From assembly GCA_031268525.1 (NCBI GenBank), contig JAIRXA010000001.1:1-17695 (forward strand): a stretch of 17,695 bases of DNA, written 5' to 3'. The stretch is from Coriobacteriales bacterium (lineage in GTDB: Bacteria > Actinomycetota > Coriobacteriia > Coriobacteriales > UBA8131). The notes under the pieces are model-generated. The model saw only the letters and a list, made by a program, of their open reading frames with translations. It was not told the DNA's origin and did no database searches. Positions 7,210 to 12,970 of the stretch are shown here, one piece after another (positions within the stretch are counted from its first letter, which is position 1; each line of letters begins with the position of its first letter). The position numbers and the translations under genes are program-made.

Positions 7210-7881
7210 CTACGCCGACACCGTGGGGCTCTCAAGTCGATAGCCGAGCCGAGGGATCGTCACGAGCGCGTCGTGCAGGTTGAGCTTCTTGCGCAGCTGC
7301 TGGATGTGTGTGTCCACCGTGCGCGTCTCCCCGATGTAACCGTAGCCCCAGACCGCCGAGAGCAGGCGTTCGCGCGTCAGGGCTATGTCGATGTTGCGGA
7401 TAAAAAAGACCAGCAGATCAAACTCCTTGGGCGTCAAGGTTATCTCCTGCTCGTTACATACCACGTAATGGCGACTGACATCCACACTGATGCCTTCGTA
7501 GGTCAGGGTCTTCTCACCCGGTTGTGTACGTCTGAGCACCACCTCAACGCGAGCGAGTAGCTCAACGGCCTCAAAGGGCTTGACGATATAGTCCTCCGCG
7601 CCCATCCGCAGACCTTTGACCTTGCTGGGTACATCACCCATCGCCGTCAGAAAGATCACCGGTGTCTGCTTGGCTCCCTTACGCTCAAAGACCGTAAAGC
7701 CATCGATCTTTGGCAGCATGACGTCAAGCAGTACCAGATCATAGTCCTTATTGAGGATCGCGATGAGCGCCGCCTCCCCATCGGCACAGACCTCGCTTGT
7801 GTAACCGCCGATGGCCAGTGTTGCCTCAATCATATGCGCGATGTTCTCGTCGTCTTCGACAATCAGTATGCGTGCCGACAT
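7210..7881 (-). CDS. OmpR/PhoB-family response regulator
   Basis: The protein has 223 residues. The receiver domain (about 3-115) has the acidic pair Glu9/Asp10-Asp11, the phospho-acceptor Asp53 (LLDVMLP), Thr79 and Lys101 (VKPF). The C-terminal winged-helix domain (about 127-218) has the usual TPKEFDLL and RTVDTHIQQLRKKL recognition helix. The ATG at 7881 is preceded by GGAGG at good spacing. It lies 21 bp after nth and 15 bp before the kinase gene, all on one strand, so it is the cognate partner of that kinase and probably shares a transcript with nth. Its targets are not evident. Confidence 0.95.
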   Translation of the reverse strand: MSARILIVEDDENIAHMIEATLAIGGYTSEVCADGEAALIAILNKDYDLVLLDVMLPKIDGFTVFERKGAKQTPVIFLTAMGDVPSKVKGLRMGAEDYIVKPFEAVELLARVEVVLRRTQPGEKTLTYEGISVDVSRHYVVCNEQEITLTPKEFDLLVFFIRNIDIALTRERLLSAVWGYGYIGETRTVDTHIQQLRKKLNLHDALVTIPRLGYRLESPTVSA

Positions 7882-7902
7882 GATGCCTCCAAAGGTAGGT
7901 GC

Positions 7903-8601
7903 TCAGAGTACCACGCTCTGAGGCAGAAGAGATCGAGAGGGGCAGAGGTCCGCCAGAGGGCATTCGTCGCAGCGGGGCCTGCGCGCGATGCAAACTTCTC
8001 GGCCAAAGAGCACCCACTGATGGTTTATCGGCCCCCACTGCTCGCGTGGAAAAGTATTGAGCAGGTCTCGTTCGACCTTTTCGGGGGTGTTTGAGCTGCG
8101 CGGCGAAAAACCCAGCCTGTGCGCGATACGAAAGACATGCGTATCGACCGCAATGCCTTCGACGATGCCAAAGGCGTTATTGAGCACTATGTTGGCCGTC
8201 TTGCGCCCGACGCCCGGCAGGCGTGTGAGTTCGGTCATCGTGTGTGGGATGCTCCCCTCGAAGTCGGCGATCAGCATCTGGGCGAGTTTGACGCAGTTGG
8301 CAGACTTCACCCGATAAAAACCAATACTGCGGATAACTTCGGCAATGTCGGCAGGGTTAGCCTGGGCCATCGTTGGTGCGTCTGGCCAGCGACCGAACAA
8401 CTCCGGCGTCACCTTGTTCACGGCAACATCAGTGGTCTGGGCAGAAAGCAGTACCGCGATGGTCAGCGTAAACGCGTCCGAGAAGTGCAGGGCGCATTCG
8501 GCAGTAGGATAGCGTGCATCCATGCGACGGGCGACCTCCAGTGCACGGGCTTGTCGGATTGCCTTGGATTGGCGGGGCATTGCCTTGGATTGGCGGGGCA
8601 T
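7903..8601 (-). CDS. nth: endonuclease III (bifunctional DNA glycosylase/AP lyase)
   Basis: The 232-residue protein removes oxidised pyrimidines and nicks at abasic sites. It has the helix-hairpin-helix LPGVGRKTA with the Schiff-base Lys134, the catalytic Asp153 in VDTH, and the 4Fe-4S set C-X6-C-X2-C-X5-C (Cys204, 211, 214, 220). The length fits the family once the N-terminus is considered: the first 14 residues are MPRQSKA twice, from an exact 21-bp duplication that also copies the start codon. The outer ATG at 8601 has AAGAAGG in good position; the inner ATG at 8580 has no well-spaced site. It is first in a probable operon with the response regulator, histidine kinase and membrane protein. 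A perfect TATAAT lies about 30 bp upstream. Confidence 0.95.
   Translation of the reverse strand: MPRQSKAMPRQSKAIRQARALEVARRMDARYPTAECALHFSDAFTLTIAVLLSAQTTDVAVNKVTPELFGRWPDAPTMAQANPADIAEVIRSIGFYRVKSANCVKLAQMLIADFEGSIPHTMTELTRLPGVGRKTANIVLNNAFGIVEGIAVDTHVFRIAHRLGFSPRSSNTPEKVERDLLNTFPREQWGPINHQWVLFGREVCIARRPRCDECPLADLCPSRSLLPQSVVL
8560..8601 (-). repeat. 21-bp perfect tandem duplication at the nth start
   Basis: Two identical 21-bp units (8560-8580 and 8581-8601) each encode MPRQSKA, so the gene has two in-frame start codons 21 bp apart. The identity of the copies suggests a recent event. Confidence 0.95.
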
Positions 8602-8631
8602 GCGACCTTCTTTCTACGGGCTCACTCATAT

Positions 8632-8637
8632 ATTATA
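8632..8637 (-). promoter_or_regulatory. -10 box for the nth operon
   Basis: The minus strand reads CCGATATAATATATGAG, with a perfect TATAAT at 8637-8632 in an A+T-rich island. Transcription would start near 8625 and leave a leader of about 24 nt before the nth ATG. The -35 region is poor and is covered by two 16-bp direct repeats, which suggests an activator or repressor. Confidence 0.5.
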
Positions 8638-8667
8638 TCGGTATACGAGCCTATCGGTGTACGCGCC
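8636..8667. promoter_or_regulatory. 16-bp direct repeat over the nth promoter, candidate operator
   Basis: TATCGGTATACGAGCC (8636-8651) is followed directly by TATCGGTGTACGCGCC (8652-8667), 14 of 16 bases the same, each with a GTATAC/GTGTAC centre. They cover the -10 edge and the -35 region of the nth operon, and also lie in the leader of the divergent MutY-like gene. A tandem site for an OmpR-type regulator such as the one encoded in this operon is possible but unproven. Confidence 0.4.
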
Positions 8668-8712
8668 AGTCGGGGAAGGAAGCGGTATGGTTCATGCGGG
8701 GAGCATATGCGG

Positions 8713-8796
8713 AGCACGTGGCGAACTCGCGAAGCAACTCGTGAGGACCTACAGAGCACGTGGCGAACTCGCGAAGCAACTCGTGAGGACCTACGG
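8713..8796 (+). repeat. 42-bp tandem repeat just upstream of the MutY-like gene
   Basis: Two 42-bp copies (8713-8754 and 8755-8796, differing near the 3' end) begin AGCACGTGGCGAACTCGCG and end in CCTAC(A/G)G. A truncated third copy starts at 8797 and runs into the GTG start at 8805. The GGAG at 8795-8798, the likely ribosome-binding site, sits on the boundary of the last unit. Confidence 0.9.
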
Positions 8797-8804
8797 AGCA
8801 ACAC

Positions 8805-9668
8805 GTGAGCGCTGATCTCGCCTCCTTTCAGTCGCTCGTTTGGCGCGAGGGGCAGCGCTGGTATCGTGATCTGCCCTGGCGCAACATCAGCGACCCCTGG
8901 CACGTGCTGGTAAGCGAGGTCATGCTCCAGCAGACTCAGGTTGCTCGCGTGCTGAACCATTGGCCTCGCTGGATTGCCGCCTTCCCAACTCCCGAGGCCC
9001 TGGCGGCGGCCTCTACGGCAGACACGCTCGCCTTCTGGCAGGGGCTTGGTTACCATCGGCGGGCGCTTGCCCTCAAACGTGCCGCGGAGATGATCGAGCG
9101 GGATTATGCGGGCATAGTGCCACAAACCTACGAAAGTTTGCTCACGCTGCCCGGCGTGGGGCCGGCCACTGCTGCCGGCGTGTGTGTCTTTGCTCGCAAC
9201 GAAGCACAGATTTATCTGGAGACGAACGTCCGCGCGGTCTTTCTCCACCATTTCTTTGCAGGTTGCGACCAGGTGCCCGACCGCGAACTCATACCCCTTA
9301 TTGAGACAAGTTGCGACCGTCAGAACCCCCGTAGCTGGTACTATGCCCTGCTCGATTACGGTAATTATCTCAAGCAGATTCTCCCCAATCCCTCGCGAGC
9401 GTCGGCGCATCACACGCGGCAGTCGCGCTTTGAGGGTTCGGTGCGCCAGAAGCGGGCCTGGCTGCTTCGCGACCTGCTGGCGATGGGCGATTCGACGATC
9501 GGAGCCTTGCTCGACCGGCTCAATGCCGCAGAGCAGACGGCAGGCCGCAGGAGCGTGGACGAAGAAGAGCTCAGAGCCATTCTCAAGGCGCTGGATGCTG
9601 AAGGCTTCATCTCAGGCGAGCAGGGATTTTGGCGAATCGCCGGCTCATCCAAAGAGGGGAGGACATGA
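8805..9668 (+). CDS. MutY-like DNA glycosylase without an iron-sulfur cluster
   Basis: The 287-residue protein starts at GTG 8805 with GGAG six bases upstream. Its N-terminal two thirds match MutY: LPWRNISDPWHVLVSEVMLQ with the catalytic Glu38, and the helix-hairpin-helix LPGVGPATAAG (115-125). Two features differ from classic MutY. The position of the catalytic Asp reads YLETNVRAV, with Glu139. The four cluster cysteines are missing; instead ALLDYGNYLK is followed by NPSRASAHHTRQSRFEGS (195-212). The C-terminus (about 215-280) looks like a short winged helix rather than a NUDIX-type 8-oxoG reader. I recall related clusterless proteins in other anaerobes, so this is probably a stable subfamily and not a broken gene. 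Adenine removal opposite 8-oxoG is possible but not assured. It diverges from nth. Confidence 0.85.
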   Translation: MSADLASFQSLVWREGQRWYRDLPWRNISDPWHVLVSEVMLQQTQVARVLNHWPRWIAAFPTPEALAAASTADTLAFWQGLGYHRRALALKRAAEMIERDYAGIVPQTYESLLTLPGVGPATAAGVCVFARNEAQIYLETNVRAVFLHHFFAGCDQVPDRELIPLIETSCDRQNPRSWYYALLDYGNYLKQILPNPSRASAHHTRQSRFEGSVRQKRAWLLRDLLAMGDSTIGALLDRLNAAEQTAGRRSVDEEELRAILKALDAEGFISGEQGFWRIAGSSKEGRT

Positions 9669-9895
9669 ACCTGAGTGACTCGAAAAGATGTCCAAATTGT
9701 CGAGTGGCCCTATGCAGGCCTCTCCGTGACCTCTTTGAGGCCTCCCAGAAGTGTTATAAGGCTGATACGAGTATCTTATCGCCGATCCTGACACCTGCGC
9801 TGATCTCAGAAAAGCCCCCGAGACGCCTCGGCGCGCCCGTCACACACCAGAGAGTTAAAAAGACATCACATCCACGACGGATAGGCGTACAATGA
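9665..9895 (+). CDS. possible small protein overlapping the MutY-like gene end
   Basis: An ATG at 9665 overlaps the MutY-like stop codon (ATGA) and is preceded by GAGGGGAGG, a strong ribosome-binding site, giving 76 codons. The start holds CPNC (residues 9-12) and two more cysteines, but the rest is basic and without a recognisable domain. It uses several codons rare in the neighbours (AGA, AGG, TTA, ATA), and its end overlaps a possible promoter. It may be a chance frame in the spacer. Confidence 0.25.
   Translation: MNLSDSKRCPNCRVALCRPLRDLFEASQKCYKADTSILSPILTPALISEKPPRRLGAPVTHQRVKKTSHPRRIGVQ
9888..9893 (+). promoter_or_regulatory. possible -10 box for the HipA-like kinase
   Basis: TACAAT at 9888-9893 lies 28 bp before the first possible start of the kinase gene, in a locally A-rich region (AGAGTTAAAAAGACATCACA upstream). 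The -35 element is not clear. Confidence 0.3.
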
Positions 9896-9920
9896 ACCAT
9901 CAGCCCCGAAAAACAGACAC

Positions 9921-10865
9921 GTGATGAAAGAAGGGCAGACCGCAGTGATCGAATTTGTCGACTTCAATGAGTTTGAGTCCGTTAACCGTTATTATGCTGG
10001 CAACGCGGGCCTCAAACAGGGCATTTCCATTGACGGTGACGTTTGGATCGTAAAGTTTCCGCAAAGCACGAAGGCCCTCACCAAGCCCCAGCTATCCTAC
10101 ACCACAAGTCCGCTCAGTGAATATATCGGTTCTCATATCTACGAGTCTATCGGTATACCCGTACACGATACCTTGCTCGGGACCAAAGAAGGGAAGCTTG
10201 TTGTTGCCTGCAAAGATTTTCGGTCACGGGGCGATGAATTCGCGGACTTTAAAAGCATAAAGAACTCATATCTGCCCTCAGATGGGCGTGATGGCTCAAG
10301 CGGATCAGGAAACGGTACCGTCTTGGAAGACGTTCTCGACACCATCCGAAACGAACCACTCCTCTCGTCGACCCTCGGGACAGAGGAGCGGTTTTGGGAT
10401 ATGTTCGTCGTCGATTACCTCATTGGAAACAACGATAGAAACAATACGAACTGGGGAGTTTTATTAAACATCGACGGCAAGCCCAAAGGCCTGGCTCCCG
10501 TCTTTGATAACGGCAATGCCTTTTATGGCAAACGCAGCGATACCACGCTTGTCAAACGGCTTTCTTCCAAGGCGCTTCTTGAAGAGGATGCGCTTGAGGT
10601 TTTCACAAATGTCTATCTCGGCACCGATGGCCACCATCTACATCCTCATGCCTTGATATCAGCGCGCTCCTATCCGGAGCTCCCAGATGCCATAGAGCGA
10701 CTTCTGCCACGCTTTAATCCAAAGCAATGGGAGCATATCTTGGAACAGATCCCGAACGAAGTCGACGGGCTTTTGGTCATGAGTGATATTCGAAAAGAGT
10801 TTTATAACGAAATCATGAAAACTCGCTTTGACCGATCCTTCAACACCGCCGCAGACAACATTTGA
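9921..10865 (+). CDS. stand-alone HipA/CtkA-like protein kinase
   Basis: The 314-residue protein resembles HipA-fold Ser/Thr kinases, closest in layout to the short CtkA type. Visible motifs are the ATP-binding lysine in VWIVKFP (Lys45), a conserved Glu68 (LSEYIGSHIYESIGIP), the catalytic loop DYLIGNNDRNNTNWG (Asp172, Asn177) and the metal-binding VFDNGNAF (Asp196). A Ser/Gly-rich insert lies at 121-133. Classic hipA follows hipB, an antitoxin repressor; no such gene is adjacent. The start is uncertain: GTG 9921 and ATG 9924 lack a clear ribosome-binding site, whereas GTG 9945 has AAGAAGG upstream. Codon use is more A+T-rich than in the neighbours, which hints at transfer. Its target is unknown; whether it is toxic cannot be told. 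Confidence 0.85.
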   Translation: MMKEGQTAVIEFVDFNEFESVNRYYAGNAGLKQGISIDGDVWIVKFPQSTKALTKPQLSYTTSPLSEYIGSHIYESIGIPVHDTLLGTKEGKLVVACKDFRSRGDEFADFKSIKNSYLPSDGRDGSSGSGNGTVLEDVLDTIRNEPLLSSTLGTEERFWDMFVVDYLIGNNDRNNTNWGVLLNIDGKPKGLAPVFDNGNAFYGKRSDTTLVKRLSSKALLEEDALEVFTNVYLGTDGHHLHPHALISARSYPELPDAIERLLPRFNPKQWEHILEQIPNEVDGLLVMSDIRKEFYNEIMKTRFDRSFNTAADNI

Positions 10866-10894
10866 CCTCTCCCACCGCAAATCAGCGACAACAA

Positions 10895-10910
10895 ACGCAA
10901 GAAGTTGCGT
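10895..10910. other. small hairpin between the kinase and flavoprotein genes
   Basis: ACGCAA (10895-10900) and TTGCGT (10905-10910) pair around GAAG. There is no T-run. It may be a weak structured spacer or a protein site in the 81-bp gap. Confidence 0.3.
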
Positions 10911-10946
10911 AAGGTATATCAGAAGCGCACATCAGAGGGGGTTTGC

Positions 10947-11717
10947 ATGAGCAGAATAGTGATCGTTGACGGAGGGCCGCGCAGGGCTTGGAACACCGCG
11001 CAGATGTTGGAGAAGGTCGCCGAGGGCGCCCTCGGCGCGACTGCCGACCGCAGGAGTACTCCAGAAGTTGTTCCGGGAGCTGCTGGAGAGGCCGTCGGTG
11101 CGGGAGCGGCTGGAGAGGCCGTCGGTGTTCCGGGAGCGGCTGGAGAGGCCGTCGGTGCGGGAGCTGCCGACGAGATCGTCGTCGAGCAGTTTCGACTCTA
11201 CGACCTTGACTTCAAGGGCTGTGTAAGTTGCTTTGCGTGTAAGCGGGTCGGGGCCAGGCTGGAGCGCTGCGCGCTGCTCGACGGTCTGACGCCTCTGCTC
11301 GACGCAGTGGCCGACTGCGACGGCTTGGTTATCGGCTCGCCCATCTATCTCAGCGAGGTCACCGGACTTACGCGCGCCTTCCTTGAGCGGCTGTGCTTCC
11401 CCTACCTGTCCTACGATAAGAAGCCCTCCAGCTTCCCAAAGCGCATCAAGACCGGATTTGTCTACACGGCCAATGCACCTGAGGATGCCTACGGGGAGAT
11501 CGGCTACTGGGACCTCTTCAGGCGTAACGGAGAATTACTCGAGCGTCTCTTTGGCAAATCAAGTTGGGTGCTTGCCTCCGAAACCTGGCAGTTTGACGAC
11601 TATGAAAAATACGCCAGTGGGATGTTTGATGCTGCCCAGCGCGCCGAACGGCATGCGACGGTCTTTCCGCAGGATCTGCAGCGAGCCTTCGAATTGGGCG
11701 CCTGGCTGCTTGCCTGA
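10947..11717 (+). CDS. flavodoxin-fold NAD(P)H-dependent FMN reductase with repeat-expanded loop
   Basis: The ATG at 10947 has AGAGGGGG five bases upstream, giving 256 residues. The start RIVIVDGGPRRAWNTAQML is the FMN phosphate-binding loop of the flavodoxin-like NADPH-dependent FMN reductase/iron-sulfur flavoprotein group. YDLDFKGCVSCFACK holds the typical CxxCxxC (Cys92, 95, 98), and GLVIGSPIYLSEVTGLTRAFLERL (127-150) is the second flavin-binding strand and helix. The protein is longer than usual because residues 42-74 form an Ala/Gly/Glu repeat (PGAAGEAVGAGAAGEAVG) between the first helix and the second strand. The three cysteines could bind a cluster or act as a redox centre. It should be cytoplasmic and move electrons from NAD(P)H to an unknown acceptor. 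Confidence 0.9.
   Translation: MSRIVIVDGGPRRAWNTAQMLEKVAEGALGATADRRSTPEVVPGAAGEAVGAGAAGEAVGVPGAAGEAVGAGAADEIVVEQFRLYDLDFKGCVSCFACKRVGARLERCALLDGLTPLLDAVADCDGLVIGSPIYLSEVTGLTRAFLERLCFPYLSYDKKPSSFPKRIKTGFVYTANAPEDAYGEIGYWDLFRRNGELLERLFGKSSWVLASETWQFDDYEKYASGMFDAAQRAERHATVFPQDLQRAFELGAWLLA
11070..11168 (+). repeat. 27/30-bp in-frame repeat inside the flavoprotein gene
   Basis: GGAGAGGCCGTCGGTG occurs three times in this stretch, at alternating 27- and 30-bp spacing. The units encode (V)PGAAGEAVG and AGAAGEAVG and end in a degenerate AGAADE. All changes keep frame, and the insert falls in a surface loop. Confidence 0.85.
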
Positions 11718-11758
11718 CCCGTGCGTGCCGAATCGAAAGCTTTGCATATCCCTGCATA

Positions 11759-11796
11759 CCTCAGAGTATGTCCTGCGATCAGGGCATACTCTGAGG
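11759..11796. terminator. two-way hairpin between converging genes; overlaps the msrAB stop
   Basis: CCTCAGAGTATG (11759-11770) pairs perfectly with CATACTCTGAGG (11785-11796), and inside it CCTG (11772-11775) pairs with CAGG (11780-11783) around a CGAT loop. It stands between the flavoprotein gene (+) and msrAB (-) and should serve both. The plus side is followed by TTCTTCTGG. The right arm lies in the coding sequence of msrAB: its stop codon is at 11781-11779 and the last five codons form the stem. Confidence 0.65.
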
Positions 11797-12678
11797 TTCT
11801 TCTGGAACGAAGCGCAGGGCGGCGCTGTTGATACAGTAACGCAGGCCGCCGCTTTCGGCGGGACCGTCGGTGAACACATGGCCAAGATGTGAACCACTCT
11901 CGGAAGCCAGTACCTCGGTGCGCGTCATACCGTGGCTCATATCAGGTCGCTCCGTCAACACATTTGCGGACAGCGGCCGCGAGAAGGCTGGCCACCCGCA
12001 CCCTGAATCAAACTTGTCCGCCGAAGAGAACAGAGGCTTGCCCGTAACCGCGTCCACGTAGACACCGGGCTCAAAGTGGTCGAAGTAGGCGTTCTCGTAC
12101 GGTTGCTCGGTTGCTCCCTGTTGGGTCACCGCGTAGGCTACTGGATCAAGTGAGCGAAGAGCTGCCGCACGTGCCAGACGGCGCTCGATGCCCTGATAGG
12201 CGGTGGGGTCGATATGACAGTAACCATCAGGGTGTTTCTCGAGGTAGTGTTGGTGGTACTCCTCGGCTTCGTAGAAGCTCTCCAGCGGCGCGCATTGGGT
12301 GACCACGGCGCCACGGTTCGCATAACGCGTGCCCAGCTCCGCCAAAGCCGCCTGAGCGATAACCCCATCCGGTGGATCGACGTAGAACACGCCCGTGCGG
12401 TACTGGGTGCCCACATCCTTGCCCTGGCGGTTGAGGGCCAGTGGGTCGATGATCTCAAAGAACAGCCAGAGCAGGTCGCGCAGATCAAGGGCCGTCTCGT
12501 CGTAGGTAAGCTCGACCGTCTCCGCGTGCCCGGTCGTTCCCGAACACACCTGCTCATAACTCGGCTCGGCTACCGAGCCGTTCGCATAGCCCACGCGTGT
12601 GGCAACCACGCCGCCAATCGCGCGCACGTACTTCTCCACACTCCAAAAGCAGCCGCCAGCCAGATAGATGGTCTTCAT
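11779..12678 (-). CDS. msrAB: fused peptide methionine sulfoxide reductase MsrA-MsrB
   Basis: The 299-residue protein repairs both S- and R-methionine sulfoxide in proteins. The MsrA half (about 1-165) starts with YLAGGCFW, with catalytic Cys10, and has GHAETVELTYD and GTQYRTGVFY. The MsrB half (about 178-293) has SGCGWPAFSRP, the SHLGHVF segment and GLRYCINSAALRF with catalytic Cys282. The zinc-binding CxxC pairs of some MsrB proteins are absent. There is no signal peptide, so it should work in the cytoplasm. The ATG at 12678 is chosen because the homology starts there and AAGGA lies upstream; the frame stays open for 84 more codons, but these read through the spacer. It stands alone on its strand. 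Confidence 0.95.
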   Translation of the reverse strand: MKTIYLAGGCFWSVEKYVRAIGGVVATRVGYANGSVAEPSYEQVCSGTTGHAETVELTYDETALDLRDLLWLFFEIIDPLALNRQGKDVGTQYRTGVFYVDPPDGVIAQAALAELGTRYANRGAVVTQCAPLESFYEAEEYHQHYLEKHPDGYCHIDPTAYQGIERRLARAAALRSLDPVAYAVTQQGATEQPYENAYFDHFEPGVYVDAVTGKPLFSSADKFDSGCGWPAFSRPLSANVLTERPDMSHGMTRTEVLASESGSHLGHVFTDGPAESGGLRYCINSAALRFVPEEPQSMP

Positions 12679-12780
12679 GAGTTCGCGTCCTTTCCGCATT
12701 CTTTCTGGTTCGCGTTTTCTTTTACCTTTTCCCTTGCGTTTTCGTGCGCTTCTCCGCTGAAGCAGAGAGCCTGTTATCAG

Positions 12781-12786
12781 TATAAT
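12781..12786 (+). promoter_or_regulatory. -10 box for the alpha/beta hydrolase
   Basis: GTTATCAGTATAATGGAGG holds a perfect TATAAT at 12781-12786. The first 24-bp repeat starts at the next base. A start near 12793 would give a leader of about 178 nt that includes the repeats. The -35 match is weak (CTGAAG with an 18-bp spacer). Confidence 0.45.
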
Positions 12787-12870
12787 GGAGGTCCTGTGGT
12801 ATGAAAGGGTGGAGGTCCCGTGGTGTGAAAGGGTGGAGGTCCTGTGGTGTGAAAGGGTGGAGGCCTGTGG
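12787..12870 (+). repeat. 24-bp tandem repeat, each unit holding GGAGGT and a start codon
   Basis: Three copies (12787-12810, 12811-12834, 12835-12858) and a partial fourth read GGAGGTCC(T/C)GTGGT, then (A/G)TGAAAGGGT. Each unit thus has a perfect Shine-Dalgarno sequence, an 8-base spacer and ATG or GTG. Since 24 is a multiple of three, the start codons are in one frame. Confidence 0.9.
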
Positions 12871-12887
12871 CGCCCTGTGGTATTTAA
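12801..12887 (+). CDS. possible repeat-encoded leader peptide
   Basis: From the ATG at 12801 a 28-codon frame runs to TAA at 12885-12887. It reads MKGWRSRG, VKGWRSCG, then VKGWRPVAPCGI, so the 8-residue unit (M/V)KGWRSxG is repeated. Each unit has its own GGAGGT and start codon. It lies in the probable leader of the hydrolase mRNA, 83 bp before that gene. Translation is not proven; it could equally be a by-product of repeat expansion. Confidence 0.2.
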   Translation: MKGWRSRGVKGWRSCGVKGWRPVAPCGI

Positions 12888-12970
12888 AGGGCCCCTTCAT
12901 CATCGTCGTGTATCGCCCACTCGTACGCATCTGTTCGCCAACCGTGTATCGTCAGTCAAAGGAGTGCGTG

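Noticed and set aside
8713..8804. Repeats as a CRISPR array
   Set aside because: Copies are directly adjacent with no unique spacers and no cas genes are present; the same holds for the arrays at 1-48, 1871-1918 and 12787-12870.
8622..9413. 263-codon minus-strand frame over the MutY-like gene
   Set aside because: Its N- and C-terminal parts are only the antisense reading of MutY and of the 42-bp repeats.
12679..12930. 84-codon N-terminal extension of MsrAB
   Set aside because: The extension reads antisense through the 24-bp repeats and a basic stretch; homology and a ribosome-binding site place the start at 12678.
12785..12970. 62-codon N-terminal extension of the hydrolase
   Set aside because: It is low-complexity translation of the 24-bp repeats; ATG 12971 has AAAGGAG and the normal family N-terminus.
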